Shown: piece by piece, positions 1 to 9,190 of the stretch
Position numbering within the stretch: position 1 is the stretch's first letter
How the letters are laid out: every line of letters begins with the position of its first letter
NCBI RefSeq assembly: GCF_038594605.1
Contig: NZ_JBCFZM010000001.1
Coordinates: 682,001-746,000, forward strand
Length of the DNA: 64,000 bases
Reading direction: 5' to 3'
Source of the DNA: Alteriqipengyuania bathyomarina_B
Lineage (GTDB): Bacteria > Pseudomonadota > Alphaproteobacteria > Sphingomonadales > Sphingomonadaceae
Program-made: the position numbers and the translations under genes
Notes under the pieces: model-generated
Told to the model about the DNA's origin: nothing
Database searches by the model: none
What the model saw: only the letters and a program-made list of their open reading frames with translations

Positions 1-83
1 GTCCGGCGCTCAGGATACGGTTCGCGAAGGTCGCGACCGCTAGGCGGAAACGCTATCGATATCGGGGGCGGCTGGCAATGCCT

Positions 84-410
84 TCAGCGCCGCAGCCGCT
101 CCCACTCGATCATCTCGTAACCGATCGAAGCCTCGACGAGGCGGTCCCAGATGTCGCGGATCGCCTCTTCGGGAATGCCGGCATCCCGTGCATCGTCGCA
201 GGCGTTGGCGATCACCTCTGCCTTGCGCGCCTCGTCACGCACGTGGCCTCGCTCAGGCTTGATCCGGGCTGCGGCACGCATGTAGCCGAAGCGGATAGCG
301 ATCAGCCGCATCAGCTCGCGGTCCAGCGCATCGACGCCGGTACGCACATCGGCCATGGTTTCACAACGTTCGGGGGCTTTGGCTTCAGGAGCTTGGACGG
401 GGTCACTCAT
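84..410 (-). CDS. chorismate mutase family protein (AroQ/PchB-like)
   Basis: A 108-residue all-helical protein of the AroQ fold, which rearranges chorismate to prephenate for Phe/Tyr synthesis. Visible family features are a basic helix 1 (VDALDRELMRLIAIRFGYM), the R-I-K segment and the VRDEARKAEVI segment that carries active-site basic residues. The spacing resembles the PchB subgroup (isochorismate-pyruvate lyase), so the exact substrate is not certain. I chose the ATG at 408-410 because upstream codons run into non-conserved sequence; an internal Met (MADVRTG) 18 codons later is also possible. It is divergent from rpsD. Confidence 0.8.
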   Translation of the reverse strand: MSDPVQAPEAKAPERCETMADVRTGVDALDRELMRLIAIRFGYMRAAARIKPERGHVRDEARKAEVIANACDDARDAGIPEEAIRDIWDRLVEASIGYEMIEWERLRR

Positions 411-550
411 GGGAACGAGCCTGTGCCCTGCCCCGCGCGAAGTGTCGAGCCTTGACGAAACCGGCGAAAGCGCTATGTGCCGCGCTTCGCTCGCGAGCTT
501 TCTACAAAGTCTCACGAAATTGGCCCCGCATCCCGGTGAAGCGGTGGCCG

Positions 551-572
551 CGACAGGGATATTGCCCTGTCG
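551..572 (+). promoter_or_regulatory. perfect hairpin in the rpsD leader
   Basis: An 8-bp perfect stem (CGACAGGG/CCCTGTCG) around a 6-base loop lies about 60 bp upstream of the rpsD start. It has no U-run, so it is not a standard terminator. S4 represses its own mRNA in several bacteria, so an autoregulatory leader structure is possible. Only the palindrome is seen; its role is inferred. Confidence 0.3.
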
Positions 573-633
573 GTGCGATGCCGGGTTGAAGCGCCGTCAT
601 ACGGGCGGCGACAGCAAATTGAAGGAATGGATT

Positions 634-1248
634 ATGTCGAAGCGCAAAAGCGCCAAGTACAAGCTCGATCGCCGGATGGGCGAGAACATCTGGGGTCGTC
701 CGAATTCGCCGGTCAACAAGCGCTCCTACGGCCCCGGCCAGCACGGCCAGCGCCGCAAGGGCAAGATGTCCGACTTCGGCCTGCAGCTGCGCGCCAAGCA
801 GAAGCTGAAGGGCTATTACGGCGACGTCACCGAAAAGCAGTTCAAGCGCACCTACCAGGAAGCGTCGCGGATGAAGGGCGACACCGGTCAGAACCTGATC
901 GGCCTGCTCGAACAGCGTCTCGACATGGTGGTCTATCGCGCCAAGTTCGCGCCGACGATCTTCGCCGCGCGCCAGCTGGTCAACCATGGCCACATCACCG
1001 TCAATGGCGGCAAGTGCAACATCCCGAGCCGCCGCGTGATGGTAGGCGACGTGATCGGCCTCGGCAGCAAGGCCAAGGACATGGCGCTTGTGATCGAAGC
1101 GCAGAGCCTGCCCGAGCGGGACATTCCCGATTACGTCGCGCCCGAAGGCGACGACAAGGTGACCCTCACCCGCGTGCCGAAGCTGGACGAGGTGCCCTAC
1201 CCCGTCACCATGGAACCGAACCTGATCGTCGAGTTCTACTCGCGCTGA
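634..1248 (+). CDS. rpsD: 30S ribosomal protein S4
   Basis: A 204-residue S4, a primary 16S rRNA-binding protein that nucleates 30S assembly. The N-terminal SKRKSAKYKLDRRMGENIWG and the YGPGQHGQRRKGK segment are typical of alphaproteobacterial S4. The S4 RNA-binding domain (roughly residues 93-155) contains the RLDMVVYRAKFA and HGHITVNGGK segments. The start is the ATG at 634, preceded by an AAGGAA-type ribosome site; a much longer upstream reading frame lacks S4 homology and is rejected. It is followed immediately by a strong terminator, so it is probably monocistronic. Confidence 0.97.
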   Translation: MSKRKSAKYKLDRRMGENIWGRPNSPVNKRSYGPGQHGQRRKGKMSDFGLQLRAKQKLKGYYGDVTEKQFKRTYQEASRMKGDTGQNLIGLLEQRLDMVVYRAKFAPTIFAARQLVNHGHITVNGGKCNIPSRRVMVGDVIGLGSKAKDMALVIEAQSLPERDIPDYVAPEGDDKVTLTRVPKLDEVPYPVTMEPNLIVEFYSR

Positions 1249-1271
1249 CCGGTCGGCCAGTTCCAACGAAG

Positions 1272-1298
1272 AAGGCGGCCCGTGCGGCCGCCTTTTTT
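1272..1298 (+). terminator. rho-independent terminator of rpsD
   Basis: A 9-bp perfect stem (AAGGCGGCC/GGCCGCCTT) with a 5-base loop, ending in a run of six T, begins 24 bp after the rpsD stop codon. Confidence 0.9.
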
Positions 1299-1390
1299 GT
1301 GTCCGGGGCAGACGGCGGCCGATTCCGCGGGGCCGGCACGGTCAAGAAGGTGGCAAGACTTTGCTAAGAATACCTTGCTAACCGGCTGCG

Positions 1391-3958
1391 ATGGACTTCG
1401 TGAACATCGACCGTCATTTGCGCGACGAAGATAAGCGGCTGGCAGAGCTTGCCAACCTCGCGATCCTCGACACCGGGGTGGAAGCCGAGTTCGAAGAGCT
1501 GACCGCGCTTGCCGCTTCGGCGCTCGGCATGGAGAGCGCAGCAATCAGCCTCGTCGATCACGACCGGCAATGGTTCAAGTCGCGCGTCAACCTGCCCATG
1601 TCGCAGACCCCACGCGACATCGCCTTCTGCCATCACACGGTCGAGCGACGCGAAGTCATGGTCGTCAAGGATGCGAGCCTTGATCCGCGCTTCAAGGACA
1701 ATCCGCTGGTCGTCGCGAAGAACGGCATCCGGTTCTATGCGGGCGCCCCGCTGATCCTCGATAGCGGCTTCTGCGTCGGCAGTCTGTGCGTGATCGACAG
1801 CCAGCCTCGCGAGGAATTCGAAGAAAAATCGGTCGCCGTGCTCGAAGGACTGGCACGGATTGCAGCACGCCTGATGGCCGCACGCAGGGATCGGCTCAAA
1901 GGCGAAATCGCAGCGAAAGTGGTCCAAGAAACGACCGACGCGATCATTGCCGCCGATCGAGCCGGGCGGATCGTGCTGCTCAACCGCGCGGCCGAAGAGC
2001 TGTTCGGCCATGCGGCGGAAGATGCGCTGGGCGAGAGCATCGAGATGCTGATGCCGCAACGCTTCCGGCACGGGCACCAGCGCAAGGTGGACAACGCAGC
2101 GAACGGCGGGCCGACACGTTTGCTGAACACCTTCGTCGAGCTGCCTATCAAAACGGCGGACGGGCGCGAAATCGAGACTGAAGTTTCGCTCGCGCCGTGG
2201 GGCGAGGCTGGCGCAAGCGGCGGTTTCGCGGCGATCTTCCGCGACATTACAGATCGCAAGGCGTTGGAAGCGGACCGTCAGGAGGCACGCAGTTTCCTCG
2301 ATGCGATCATCGCGAACCTGCCGACTATGCTGTTCGTGAAAGATGCCAGAACCGGCAGATATCTGATGGTGAACAGGCAGACGGCCAAGGTCGCGGGGAT
2401 CCCGCAAGAGGCCTTTGTCGGCAAGACCGATACCGAGCTGCTAGGTGCGGACGGCGCCAAGTTCGAGCGGCAGGACCGCCTGACCATGGCCACGAAGCAG
2501 CCTCAGGCATTCGAGGTCGATTTCGTTCGGTCCGATGGACGCGAATTCCATCTGCGCACCACACGTGTCATGATGGATGGGCCGGATGCGAGCCACCAGT
2601 ATATTCTCGGTATGGTCGAGGACATGACCGATATCCGACAGAGTGAAGCGGAAAACGTGCGCCTTGCCCACTTCGACGGGTTGACCGGTCTGCGCAATCG
2701 CAAGAGCATTTCCACCCTGCTCGGCGACTATGTGGCCGAAGGCGTTCCGTTCGCGATGCTGAACATCAATCTCGACCGGTTCAAATCCGTCAACGAGCAG
2801 TTCGGGCACCATGCAGGCGACGCGGTTCTGGTAGAAGCGGGGCTTCGCCTGAAGGAGCTCACCAAGCAACGATGCGCGTTGGCCCGAACTGGTGCCGACG
2901 AGTTCGTCATCCTTCTCAAAGGCGAACGGTTGAACCAGCGTGCCATGAACCTGGCCGACCGCATCGTGGAGGTGCTGGCAGAGCCGATCGAGACCCATGG
3001 CCAGCTCGCCCATATCGGCGCATCGGTCGGCGTTGTCCTGTATCCCGATGACGGGACGACGATCGAGAAGTTGCGCGAGCATGGCGATCTTGCGCTCGAT
3101 CGCGCGAAGAAGAGCGGTCGCGGCATGGCCTGCATGTTCGATGCAGGAACGGATGCCGCGGTACGCGACCGTCAGACGCTGGAGTGCGATCTGCGCGCGG
3201 CGATCTGCGCGGGCGAGATCACACTTGCCTATCAGCCCGTCTTCGGCACGCGGAGCGGCGAATTCACCAGCGTCGAAGGCCTAGCCCGAGGGGAGCACCC
3301 GACGCGCGGCTTCATCAACCCCGAGGTCTTCATTTCGCTGGCGGAGGACTGCGGCCTGATCGACGAGCTCGGCTGCCAGCTGCTCGACATGGCATGCGAT
3401 GATGCAAAGCAGTGGCCCGAGCAATTGAGGGTCGCGGTCAACCTTTCTCCGATGCAGTTCCGGTCGGGTGAGCTGGTGTCGACTGTCCGTTCGGCATTGA
3501 AGCGATCCGGCCTGACGCCGGACAGGCTTCAGCTGGAAGTTACCGAGCGGCTCATGATCGAGGATACCGACGAAACCTTCTCCCAACTCAAGGAACTGCG
3601 CGAGCTCGGCATCCAGATCCTGATCGACGATTTCGGCGTCGGCCACTCGTCGCTCAGCTATTTCAAGGTGCTGCCCTTCGACAAGGTGAAGATCGACAAG
3701 TCGTTCATCGCCGATATCGAGACATCGAAGCCCGACCGCGCCATCGTCGAAGCGGTCGTCGGCCTCGGTCGCGAATTGTCGATGGGAATCGTCGCCGAGG
3801 GGGTGGAGACCGAGGCCCAGCGGGCGCTGCTGACGAAGCTGGGATGCACGCACCTGCAGGGCTATTATTTCAGCCCGGCCTTGCCGCGGGAAGAGGTCGG
3901 CGAGTTCATCACGCAAGGCGGCGCGTGGCAAAAGCGCCAGACCGCCGCGATCGCGTGA
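1391..3958 (+). CDS. GAF-PAS-PAS-GGDEF-EAL cyclic-di-GMP signalling protein
   Basis: An 855-residue cytoplasmic protein with no membrane segment. Order: GAF (about 20-160), PAS (175-290), PAS (300-415), GGDEF (425-585), EAL (600-845). The cyclase domain looks degenerate: the signature reads RTGADEF, the first metal-binding Asp of the D-x-D-x-F-K motif is Asn (NINLDRFK), and no RxxD inhibitory site precedes the signature. The EAL domain keeps NLSPMQFR, DDFGVGHSSL, KIDKSFI and AEGVETEAQ, but its name-giving motif is EGL. It is therefore more likely a phosphodiesterase with a regulatory GGDEF domain than a cyclase. The PAS and GAF domains suggest redox or ligand sensing. It stands alone between two terminators. 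Confidence 0.9.
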   Translation: MDFVNIDRHLRDEDKRLAELANLAILDTGVEAEFEELTALAASALGMESAAISLVDHDRQWFKSRVNLPMSQTPRDIAFCHHTVERREVMVVKDASLDPRFKDNPLVVAKNGIRFYAGAPLILDSGFCVGSLCVIDSQPREEFEEKSVAVLEGLARIAARLMAARRDRLKGEIAAKVVQETTDAIIAADRAGRIVLLNRAAEELFGHAAEDALGESIEMLMPQRFRHGHQRKVDNAANGGPTRLLNTFVELPIKTADGREIETEVSLAPWGEAGASGGFAAIFRDITDRKALEADRQEARSFLDAIIANLPTMLFVKDARTGRYLMVNRQTAKVAGIPQEAFVGKTDTELLGADGAKFERQDRLTMATKQPQAFEVDFVRSDGREFHLRTTRVMMDGPDASHQYILGMVEDMTDIRQSEAENVRLAHFDGLTGLRNRKSISTLLGDYVAEGVPFAMLNINLDRFKSVNEQFGHHAGDAVLVEAGLRLKELTKQRCALARTGADEFVILLKGERLNQRAMNLADRIVEVLAEPIETHGQLAHIGASVGVVLYPDDGTTIEKLREHGDLALDRAKKSGRGMACMFDAGTDAAVRDRQTLECDLRAAICAGEITLAYQPVFGTRSGEFTSVEGLARGEHPTRGFINPEVFISLAEDCGLIDELGCQLLDMACDDAKQWPEQLRVAVNLSPMQFRSGELVSTVRSALKRSGLTPDRLQLEVTERLMIEDTDETFSQLKELRELGIQILIDDFGVGHSSLSYFKVLPFDKVKIDKSFIADIETSKPDRAIVEAVVGLGRELSMGIVAEGVETEAQRALLTKLGCTHLQGYYFSPALPREEVGEFITQGGAWQKRQTAAIA

Positions 3959-4001
3959 GGTCGGGCTCGCCTCGGTACCGACCTTCGCGGCGGCCGTGAC
4001 G

Positions 4002-4032
4002 AAAAAAGGGCGACCCGCCGGGCCGCCCTTTT
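4002..4032. terminator. bidirectional terminator between convergent genes
   Basis: A 10-bp stem with one mismatch (AAGGGCGACC/GGCCGCCCTT) is flanked by A6 on the left and T4 on the right. It lies between the stops of the GGDEF-EAL gene and the S9 peptidase gene and could serve both strands. Confidence 0.8.
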
Positions 4033-4051
4033 CTGTGCGCTCGTTTCGGAG

Positions 4052-6025
4052 CTAATTCTGGAGGTTCTCGGCGAGGAAGCCGTCGATCGCCAACAGCATG
4101 TCGCGCCGCACCTTGCCGTGATCGAGATAGTGGTCGTGCCCTTCGAACTCGACATAGCGGACCGGAACGCCCGCCGCCTCTAGCCGGTCTTCCATCTTGC
4201 GCGACTGCTGATTGCCCACGTTCATGTCTTCCGTGCCGTGGAACAGCAGGACGGGCGCCTGGAAGCGGTCGGCGAAGTTCACGGGGCTGCCAGCGCGCAC
4301 ATGCGGGCCCTCGCCAACGAACCGTCTGACGACCTGGAAGTTGGTGTAATCGCGCGCCTCTTCGACGACCATATCGAGATCGGTCACCGGAGCGATGGCG
4401 ACCACCGCCTTGTACAGGTCCGGATCGACCACCTGCGATTGCAGTGCGGCATAGCCGCCGTAGGACCAGCCAGCGATCCCGAGACGCGCCGGATCGGCGA
4501 TTCCTTCGGCCACCAGCCACCGGCCTGCATCGTTGACGTCGCCGATCGCCGTTTCCCATTCCTGAAAGCCGTTGCGGCCGAACCATGCATCGCCATAGCC
4601 CGCCGAACCGCGGAAGTTGGGTTGCAGAACGGCATAACCACGGGCGGCAAGGAACTGGACCAGCCAGTCGAAGCCCCATTCGTCGCGCGAACCGGGCCCG
4701 CCATGCGGCAGCACGATGGCGGCCATCGGGCCGGACGCCCCGGCGGGGATCGTGAGGTAGCCGGGAATCTGCGTACCATCGGCCGCCGGGAAGGTGATCG
4801 GCTTCATCTGTGCCATCGGCCGGTCGACCAGCGGATCGCGCAGGGGAAGCAGCGGCGAAAGCCGGTTGCTGTCGCGTTCCAGCAGGTAGGTCATGCCCGG
4901 ATCGACATCGCTCGATGCGACGATCAACAGCGTCCGCTCGTCCGCCGAGGCATCGACGATGTCGATCAGCGGCTTGCCCGGAAGCGCCGCCTGGAGCTTG
5001 CTCGCGAGGCTGGCCAGCTCGGGATCGAGATATTCGATGGTGCGCTTCTCGGTGGCGTAGCTCGCTCCGACGACGCGCCGCTGGCGGCCGATGCGGATCA
5101 GCTGGTCGATATCCACGTCGTCACGCGCGAGCACCTGCTCGCTGTTGCCCGAACCATCGAGCGCGACGCGATAAAGCGCCTGATAGCCATCGACGTCCCT
5201 GAAACCGTAGGCCACGTTCTTGGCTGCATCGACCGCAACCGGTGAGAAGCCGCTGAAACCGTCCCCGAAATCGCGCCAGCTCTTGGAGCCGGACTCGCGG
5301 TAGAAATACCTCCGCTCGCCCGTCAGGCGCCCGGAACCGTCGCGAAGCGAGCGCACCTTCAGGCGAATGGCACCCTTGTCATCGGCGATGTAGCGGGTGG
5401 CATATTCGTCCGGCTTTTCCACGGTGTTGCGTCGCTTGCTCGACACGTCGACTTCTTCGACCCCAAGACCGCGCTCTTCGTTGGCGAGGCGCGTGCCGAT
5501 CGTCGCCTCGGCAAGGAAATCGCGCGTCATGAGGATGCGGTTCTCTTCGCCCTCGACGTCGAGCGCGACGATCGTGCCGCCATCCTGCTGCACACCATAG
5601 GCCCGGACGGAGCGGGTCGAGGTGAGCAGGCGCGGCTCCGAATCGTCGGTCCCCACCGAAAGCATGCGCGAGAAATAGACCGGCACCCCGCCATCGACCC
5701 TCGCGATGCCGACGATTTCGCAGACAAGGTACGTATCGGTGGCCCAGTCGCAGCGGCTCAGCTCGGCATCGTCTTCCCCCAGCGACATAAGCGCGCGAGG
5801 CGCCCCGTCGCTTGCCAGGTCCACGACATAGAGCACCTCTGTCGTGCCGTTGTCAGAACCGAGATAGGCGATCTTGCTGCCGCTGGGCGACAGGGAAATA
5901 TCGAGCACCGAAGCGCGTGCGCCGAAGACGGCCGCATCTTCCTCCGCATCCCCCTGCGCCACGGCAGCGGCAGGAAACGCGACGGCAAGGCCCGCCAGAA
6001 GCGGCACGAAAAAGCTGTATTTCAT
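4052..6025 (-). CDS. exported S9 family prolyl oligopeptidase-type peptidase
   Basis: A 657-residue serine peptidase with a Sec signal peptide (MKYSFFVPLLAGLAVAFPAA...AVAQ), so periplasmic. The N-terminal two thirds resemble a beta-propeller (repeats such as LSPSGSKIAYLGSDNG). The C-terminal alpha/beta-hydrolase domain has the nucleophile motif GWSYGGY (Ser about 521), the acid in FHGTEDMNV and the catalytic His in EGHDHYLDHG. The family cleaves short, often Pro-containing peptides; the substrate here is unknown. The start at 6025 is fixed by the signal peptide; the open frame continues upstream only as a shadow. Confidence 0.9.
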   Translation of the reverse strand: MKYSFFVPLLAGLAVAFPAAAVAQGDAEEDAAVFGARASVLDISLSPSGSKIAYLGSDNGTTEVLYVVDLASDGAPRALMSLGEDDAELSRCDWATDTYLVCEIVGIARVDGGVPVYFSRMLSVGTDDSEPRLLTSTRSVRAYGVQQDGGTIVALDVEGEENRILMTRDFLAEATIGTRLANEERGLGVEEVDVSSKRRNTVEKPDEYATRYIADDKGAIRLKVRSLRDGSGRLTGERRYFYRESGSKSWRDFGDGFSGFSPVAVDAAKNVAYGFRDVDGYQALYRVALDGSGNSEQVLARDDVDIDQLIRIGRQRRVVGASYATEKRTIEYLDPELASLASKLQAALPGKPLIDIVDASADERTLLIVASSDVDPGMTYLLERDSNRLSPLLPLRDPLVDRPMAQMKPITFPAADGTQIPGYLTIPAGASGPMAAIVLPHGGPGSRDEWGFDWLVQFLAARGYAVLQPNFRGSAGYGDAWFGRNGFQEWETAIGDVNDAGRWLVAEGIADPARLGIAGWSYGGYAALQSQVVDPDLYKAVVAIAPVTDLDMVVEEARDYTNFQVVRRFVGEGPHVRAGSPVNFADRFQAPVLLFHGTEDMNVGNQQSRKMEDRLEAAGVPVRYVEFEGHDHYLDHGKVRRDMLLAIDGFLAENLQN

Positions 6026-6093
6026 CCAATCCCCCAAGTCAGATCGGGAGAAAAGCACAGCTATCCGTTGAATGCCATGGGTCTTATTGCGCC

Positions 6094-6810
6094 CTACCGC
6101 CGAAAGGCAAAGCGCAGGCTCCACCACAATAGCGCGATATTCACTGCGCTCAACACGATGCCCCAGAACCAGTATGGCAGCAAAAGCGCCTCGGCGATTG
6201 CGCCCGTGTCCGAGATCTGCGCCCTCCCGTCTAGCGTACCGCCTTGCGTGAAGAGGTATCCCAACTGGGCCCACACGCTGATGATCGCCTGCACGCCCAG
6301 CAACTGGATGGCAAAGCGCTGCTGCGCAGGGTTCGCCTGCCGCGCGATCGCGAGGATGGCGAGCCCCATGGCCGGCAGCACCAGCCATCCGGTAAGGCCG
6401 CGCACCCAGATCACGCTCGTCACCAGCAGTGCAGCACCGAGCACCGCAAGCGCGATCCGTGTGCCTTTCAGTGTCCGCGACGAAGCGATCAGCGCTGCCC
6501 CCGCCAGGCCGGGGCCAATGGGGCCCCCTGCCGAGATGATCGCGTCCTGCAGGACATTGCGACTGGGCGACACCTCCGAAATCGCGACGCCCGATCCATC
6601 GGGATAGATCTGCAGCGATTCGAACCGCTCGCCCATGAAGATCGTCGCGATCCCATGGCCCATCTCGTGAAACCAGGTCGTCAGAATGGTGAAGGGATAG
6701 AGCAGCAGCGCACCGAACTGCGTATTCCAGAGCATGATCGAGCCGATGCCGAGGATGACGAGCAGCGTGATCCTCTGTTCCCGGTCCTGATCTGCAAGAT
6801 AGTCGCTCAT
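6094..6810 (-). CDS. M50-like membrane metalloprotease
   Basis: A 238-residue integral membrane protein with about six hydrophobic segments and the zinc motif HEMGH within TTWFHEMGHG, near the end of the second helix, as in M50 (site-2 type) peptidases. A conserved SAGGPIGPGLAG segment follows. No PDZ domain is present and it is short, so it belongs to the minimal M50B-like group. The ATG overlaps the tgt stop by four bases (ATGA), so its translation is coupled to tgt. Its substrate is unknown. Confidence 0.8.
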   Translation of the reverse strand: MSDYLADQDREQRITLLVILGIGSIMLWNTQFGALLLYPFTILTTWFHEMGHGIATIFMGERFESLQIYPDGSGVAISEVSPSRNVLQDAIISAGGPIGPGLAGAALIASSRTLKGTRIALAVLGAALLVTSVIWVRGLTGWLVLPAMGLAILAIARQANPAQQRFAIQLLGVQAIISVWAQLGYLFTQGGTLDGRAQISDTGAIAEALLLPYWFWGIVLSAVNIALLWWSLRFAFRR

Positions 6811-7937
6811 CTTCCGCCCAGATAGGAATTGCGGAAGTCGCTCGCAAAGGCGGCGAAGCGATCTTGCGCGATGGCCTCGCGCATGGCGGCCATCAATTGC
6901 TGGTAGAAGCCGATATTGTGCTCGGTCAGCAGCATCGCGCCTAGCATCTCGCCCGACTTGATCAGGTGGTGCAGATAGGCGCGGCTGTAGGTGCCGCAGG
7001 TTGGGCACGTGCAACGCTCGTCCAGCGGGCCTTCGTCTTCGGCGAAGCGCGCATTGCGCAGGTTCATCGCGCCGTTCCAGGTGAAGGCCTGCCCGTTCCG
7101 GCCCGAGCGCGTCGGCAGCACGCAGTCGAACATGTCGACCCCGCGCTCCACCGCGCCAACCAGATCGTCGGGCTTGCCGACCCCCATGAGGTAGCGCGGA
7201 GCATCTTGTGGCAATTGCGCAGGCGCAAAGTCGAGCGTGGCGAACATCGCCTCCTGCCCTTCCCCCACCGCGAGGCCGCCGATGGCATAACCGTCGAAGC
7301 CGATCTCGGCGAGCGCATCGGCGGATCGACGGCGCAGACCTTCGTCGAGTGCGCCCTGCTGGATGCCGAACAGCGCGGACCGCGCCGCATGCTCGCCGCC
7401 GGCGTCGAAGGCATCGCGGCTGCGCTTCGCCCAGCGCATCGACATCTCCATGCTCGCCTCGATCTCAGCCAGCGGCCGGTCGGCACGCGGGCATTCGTCG
7501 AACGCCATCACGATATCGGAGCCGAGCAGGCGCTGGATTTCCATGCTGCGTTCGGGGGTGAGCATATGCTTGCTGCCGTCGAGATGGCTGCGGAATTCGA
7601 CCCCTTCCTCGGTCAGCTTGTTGAGGTCCGACAGGCTCATGACCTGGTAGCCGCCGCTGTCCGTCAGGATCGGGCGATCCCAGTTCATGAATTTGTGCAG
7701 CCCGCCAAGGCGCGCAATCCGCTCCGCCCCAGGCCGCAGCATGAGGTGGTAGGTATTGCCGAGGATGATGTCCGCGCCCGCGCTGCGCACGTCTTGCGGT
7801 TTCATGCCTTTCACGGTGGCAGCGGTGCCGACCGGCATGAAGGCGGGCGTGCGGATCTCGCCGCGACGCATGGCGATCGTGCCGGTGCGCGCGGCGCCGC
7901 TGGTGGAGGAGACGGTGAATTGGAAACGTGTGCTCAT
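6807..7937 (-). CDS. tgt: tRNA-guanine transglycosylase
   Basis: A 376-residue enzyme that exchanges guanine-34 for preQ1 in tRNAs with GUN anticodons, a step of queuosine synthesis. The general acid/base Asp is in LTDSGGYQVMS, the nucleophile Asp in VDMFDCVLPTR, the glycine-rich GGLAVGE is present, and the zinc site is CTCPTCGTYSRAYLHHL near the C terminus. Length and motifs are complete. The start at 7937 was chosen because MSTRFQF aligns with family N termini. QueA, acting two steps later, is encoded about 5 kb away on the same strand. Confidence 0.96.
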   Translation of the reverse strand: MSTRFQFTVSSTSGAARTGTIAMRRGEIRTPAFMPVGTAATVKGMKPQDVRSAGADIILGNTYHLMLRPGAERIARLGGLHKFMNWDRPILTDSGGYQVMSLSDLNKLTEEGVEFRSHLDGSKHMLTPERSMEIQRLLGSDIVMAFDECPRADRPLAEIEASMEMSMRWAKRSRDAFDAGGEHAARSALFGIQQGALDEGLRRRSADALAEIGFDGYAIGGLAVGEGQEAMFATLDFAPAQLPQDAPRYLMGVGKPDDLVGAVERGVDMFDCVLPTRSGRNGQAFTWNGAMNLRNARFAEDEGPLDERCTCPTCGTYSRAYLHHLIKSGEMLGAMLLTEHNIGFYQQLMAAMREAIAQDRFAAFASDFRNSYLGGR

Positions 7938-8053
7938 CGCCTGCCCAGCTAGGATAGCCGGGCGCGGCTGTCGATGCGCGGTGCATCGTCTCATTCACGA
8001 TTTGCTCAGTGGTTCGACGCCAGACATGGCTCCCACCACTTTAGGACACCGCC

Positions 8054-8560
8054 ATGATCCGTTCCGCCGCCGCTGCCGTCTGCCTGCTTGCCGCCAGTTC
8101 CACCGCCATGGCCCAGACGCAGGAACGCCCCTGCATCAGCCCTGCCCAGAACGAGGCGCTGGTCGCCTATGCCCTTCCCGATCTGATCGGCGCGCTGGAA
8201 ACCCGCTGCGCGAGCAGCCTGCCCGCCAAGGCATTCCTCGGCGCCCGCTCGGACGCGCTGCAGAAAAAGCTGCGGCCGCAGGCGGACCGGGCGTGGCCGC
8301 GCGCGCGCGATACGGCGCAAAGCCTCGCAGGCACGCGCCTGCCGGTCGACACCCGGTTCGAAAGCGTGGCCAAGGCGGCCCTTGCACCTGCCGCCGCCGC
8401 CATGATTGCACGCAGCTTCGATGCGGGGCGATGCCAGGTCGCCGACCGTTTGCTGGCCGAGCTGGCGCCCCTTCCGCCGGAGAATCTCGCCGGAGTGATG
8501 GCGCTGTTCGTGGAGCTGGGGATCGAGGAGAACGCGGACGTGCCCTTCAGGGTCTGCTGA
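8054..8560 (+). CDS. hypothetical exported protein
   Basis: A 168-residue protein with a clear Sec signal peptide (cleavage after STAMAQ). The mature part is Ala-rich and helical, with three cysteines (in RPCISP, ETRCASS and AGRCQV) and a C-terminal Cys that could form disulfides in the periplasm. I do not recognise the family. An AGGAC ribosome site precedes the ATG. It diverges from tgt and converges on a barrel-protein gene across a terminator. Confidence 0.65.
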   Translation: MIRSAAAAVCLLAASSTAMAQTQERPCISPAQNEALVAYALPDLIGALETRCASSLPAKAFLGARSDALQKKLRPQADRAWPRARDTAQSLAGTRLPVDTRFESVAKAALAPAAAAMIARSFDAGRCQVADRLLAELAPLPPENLAGVMALFVELGIEENADVPFRVC

Positions 8561-8580
8561 GCCTGGTCGCCCGTCACCCA

Positions 8581-8622
8581 CAAAAAAACCGCGCGCCCCC
8601 ATGATGGGAGCGCGCGGCTGTT
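8581..8622 (-). terminator. terminator of the outer-membrane barrel gene
   Basis: An interrupted stem (CCGCGCGC/GCGCGCGG plus an inner CCCA/TGGG, loop TGA) is followed on the minus strand by T7. It lies just past the stop of the minus-strand barrel gene. On the plus strand only GTTT follows, so plus-strand activity would be weaker. Confidence 0.85.
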
Positions 8623-8638
8623 TCAGGCTCGCGTTCGC

Positions 8639-9190
8639 TTAGAACTTGAAGCCGACGCCGGCAGTGGCGCGCAGCGTGTCGAACGAGATCGTGTCGAGAT
8701 TCACGCGAACCACGGCGCCGCCAAGGCCGAAATCGACACCGGCACCGACGAGGTAATCGTCGAACGTGTCTTCGAGATCGCCCGGGATATCGTCTTCATC
8801 GACATTGAGGATATTCGCGTAGTCCAGATCGATGAACTGGTAACCGCCACGAAGGTAAACCTTGGTGCCATTGGCGGCACGGTAGCCGAGACGGGCCGAG
8901 GCACCGTAATCGGCGTCGAGCGCGTCGGTTCCGATGTTGAGGTTGCCTTCGACGCCGGCGAAGAGCGATTCGCTCAGCGGGAAGTCGACAGCGGCGAACC
9001 CGCCGAAGATCGGGCTGCCATCTTCGACTTCGAGACCGGTCAGGTCTTCGACTTCGTCGGCAATGCCGAGATCGTGGTAGCCGGCGGTCACGCCCAGAGT
9101 CACTTCGGCCTGACCGTCCTGCGCGAAGGCAGCGGCGGGCATGACGAAGACAGTGGCGGCCAGAGCCGCACCGAATGCAAACTTGTTCAT
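8639..9190 (-). CDS. outer-membrane beta-barrel protein
   Basis: A 183-residue protein with a signal peptide (MNKFAFGAALAATVFVMPAA...AFAQ) followed by alternating amphipathic strands. It ends in a Phe-terminated strand (ATAGVGFKF), the BamA recognition signal. The pattern matches small OmpA-like/porin-like 8-strand barrels. The acidic loop DEDDIPGDLEDTFDD may bind divalent cations. It is probably monocistronic, since a strong terminator follows. Confidence 0.8.
   Translation of the reverse strand: MNKFAFGAALAATVFVMPAAAFAQDGQAEVTLGVTAGYHDLGIADEVEDLTGLEVEDGSPIFGGFAAVDFPLSESLFAGVEGNLNIGTDALDADYGASARLGYRAANGTKVYLRGGYQFIDLDYANILNVDEDDIPGDLEDTFDDYLVGAGVDFGLGGAVVRVNLDTISFDTLRATAGVGFKF

Noticed and set aside
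2..43. Possible 3' end of a plus-strand gene (frame 2 open to TAG at 41-43)
   Set aside because: Only 13 codons are visible, with no recognisable motif; chance cannot be excluded.
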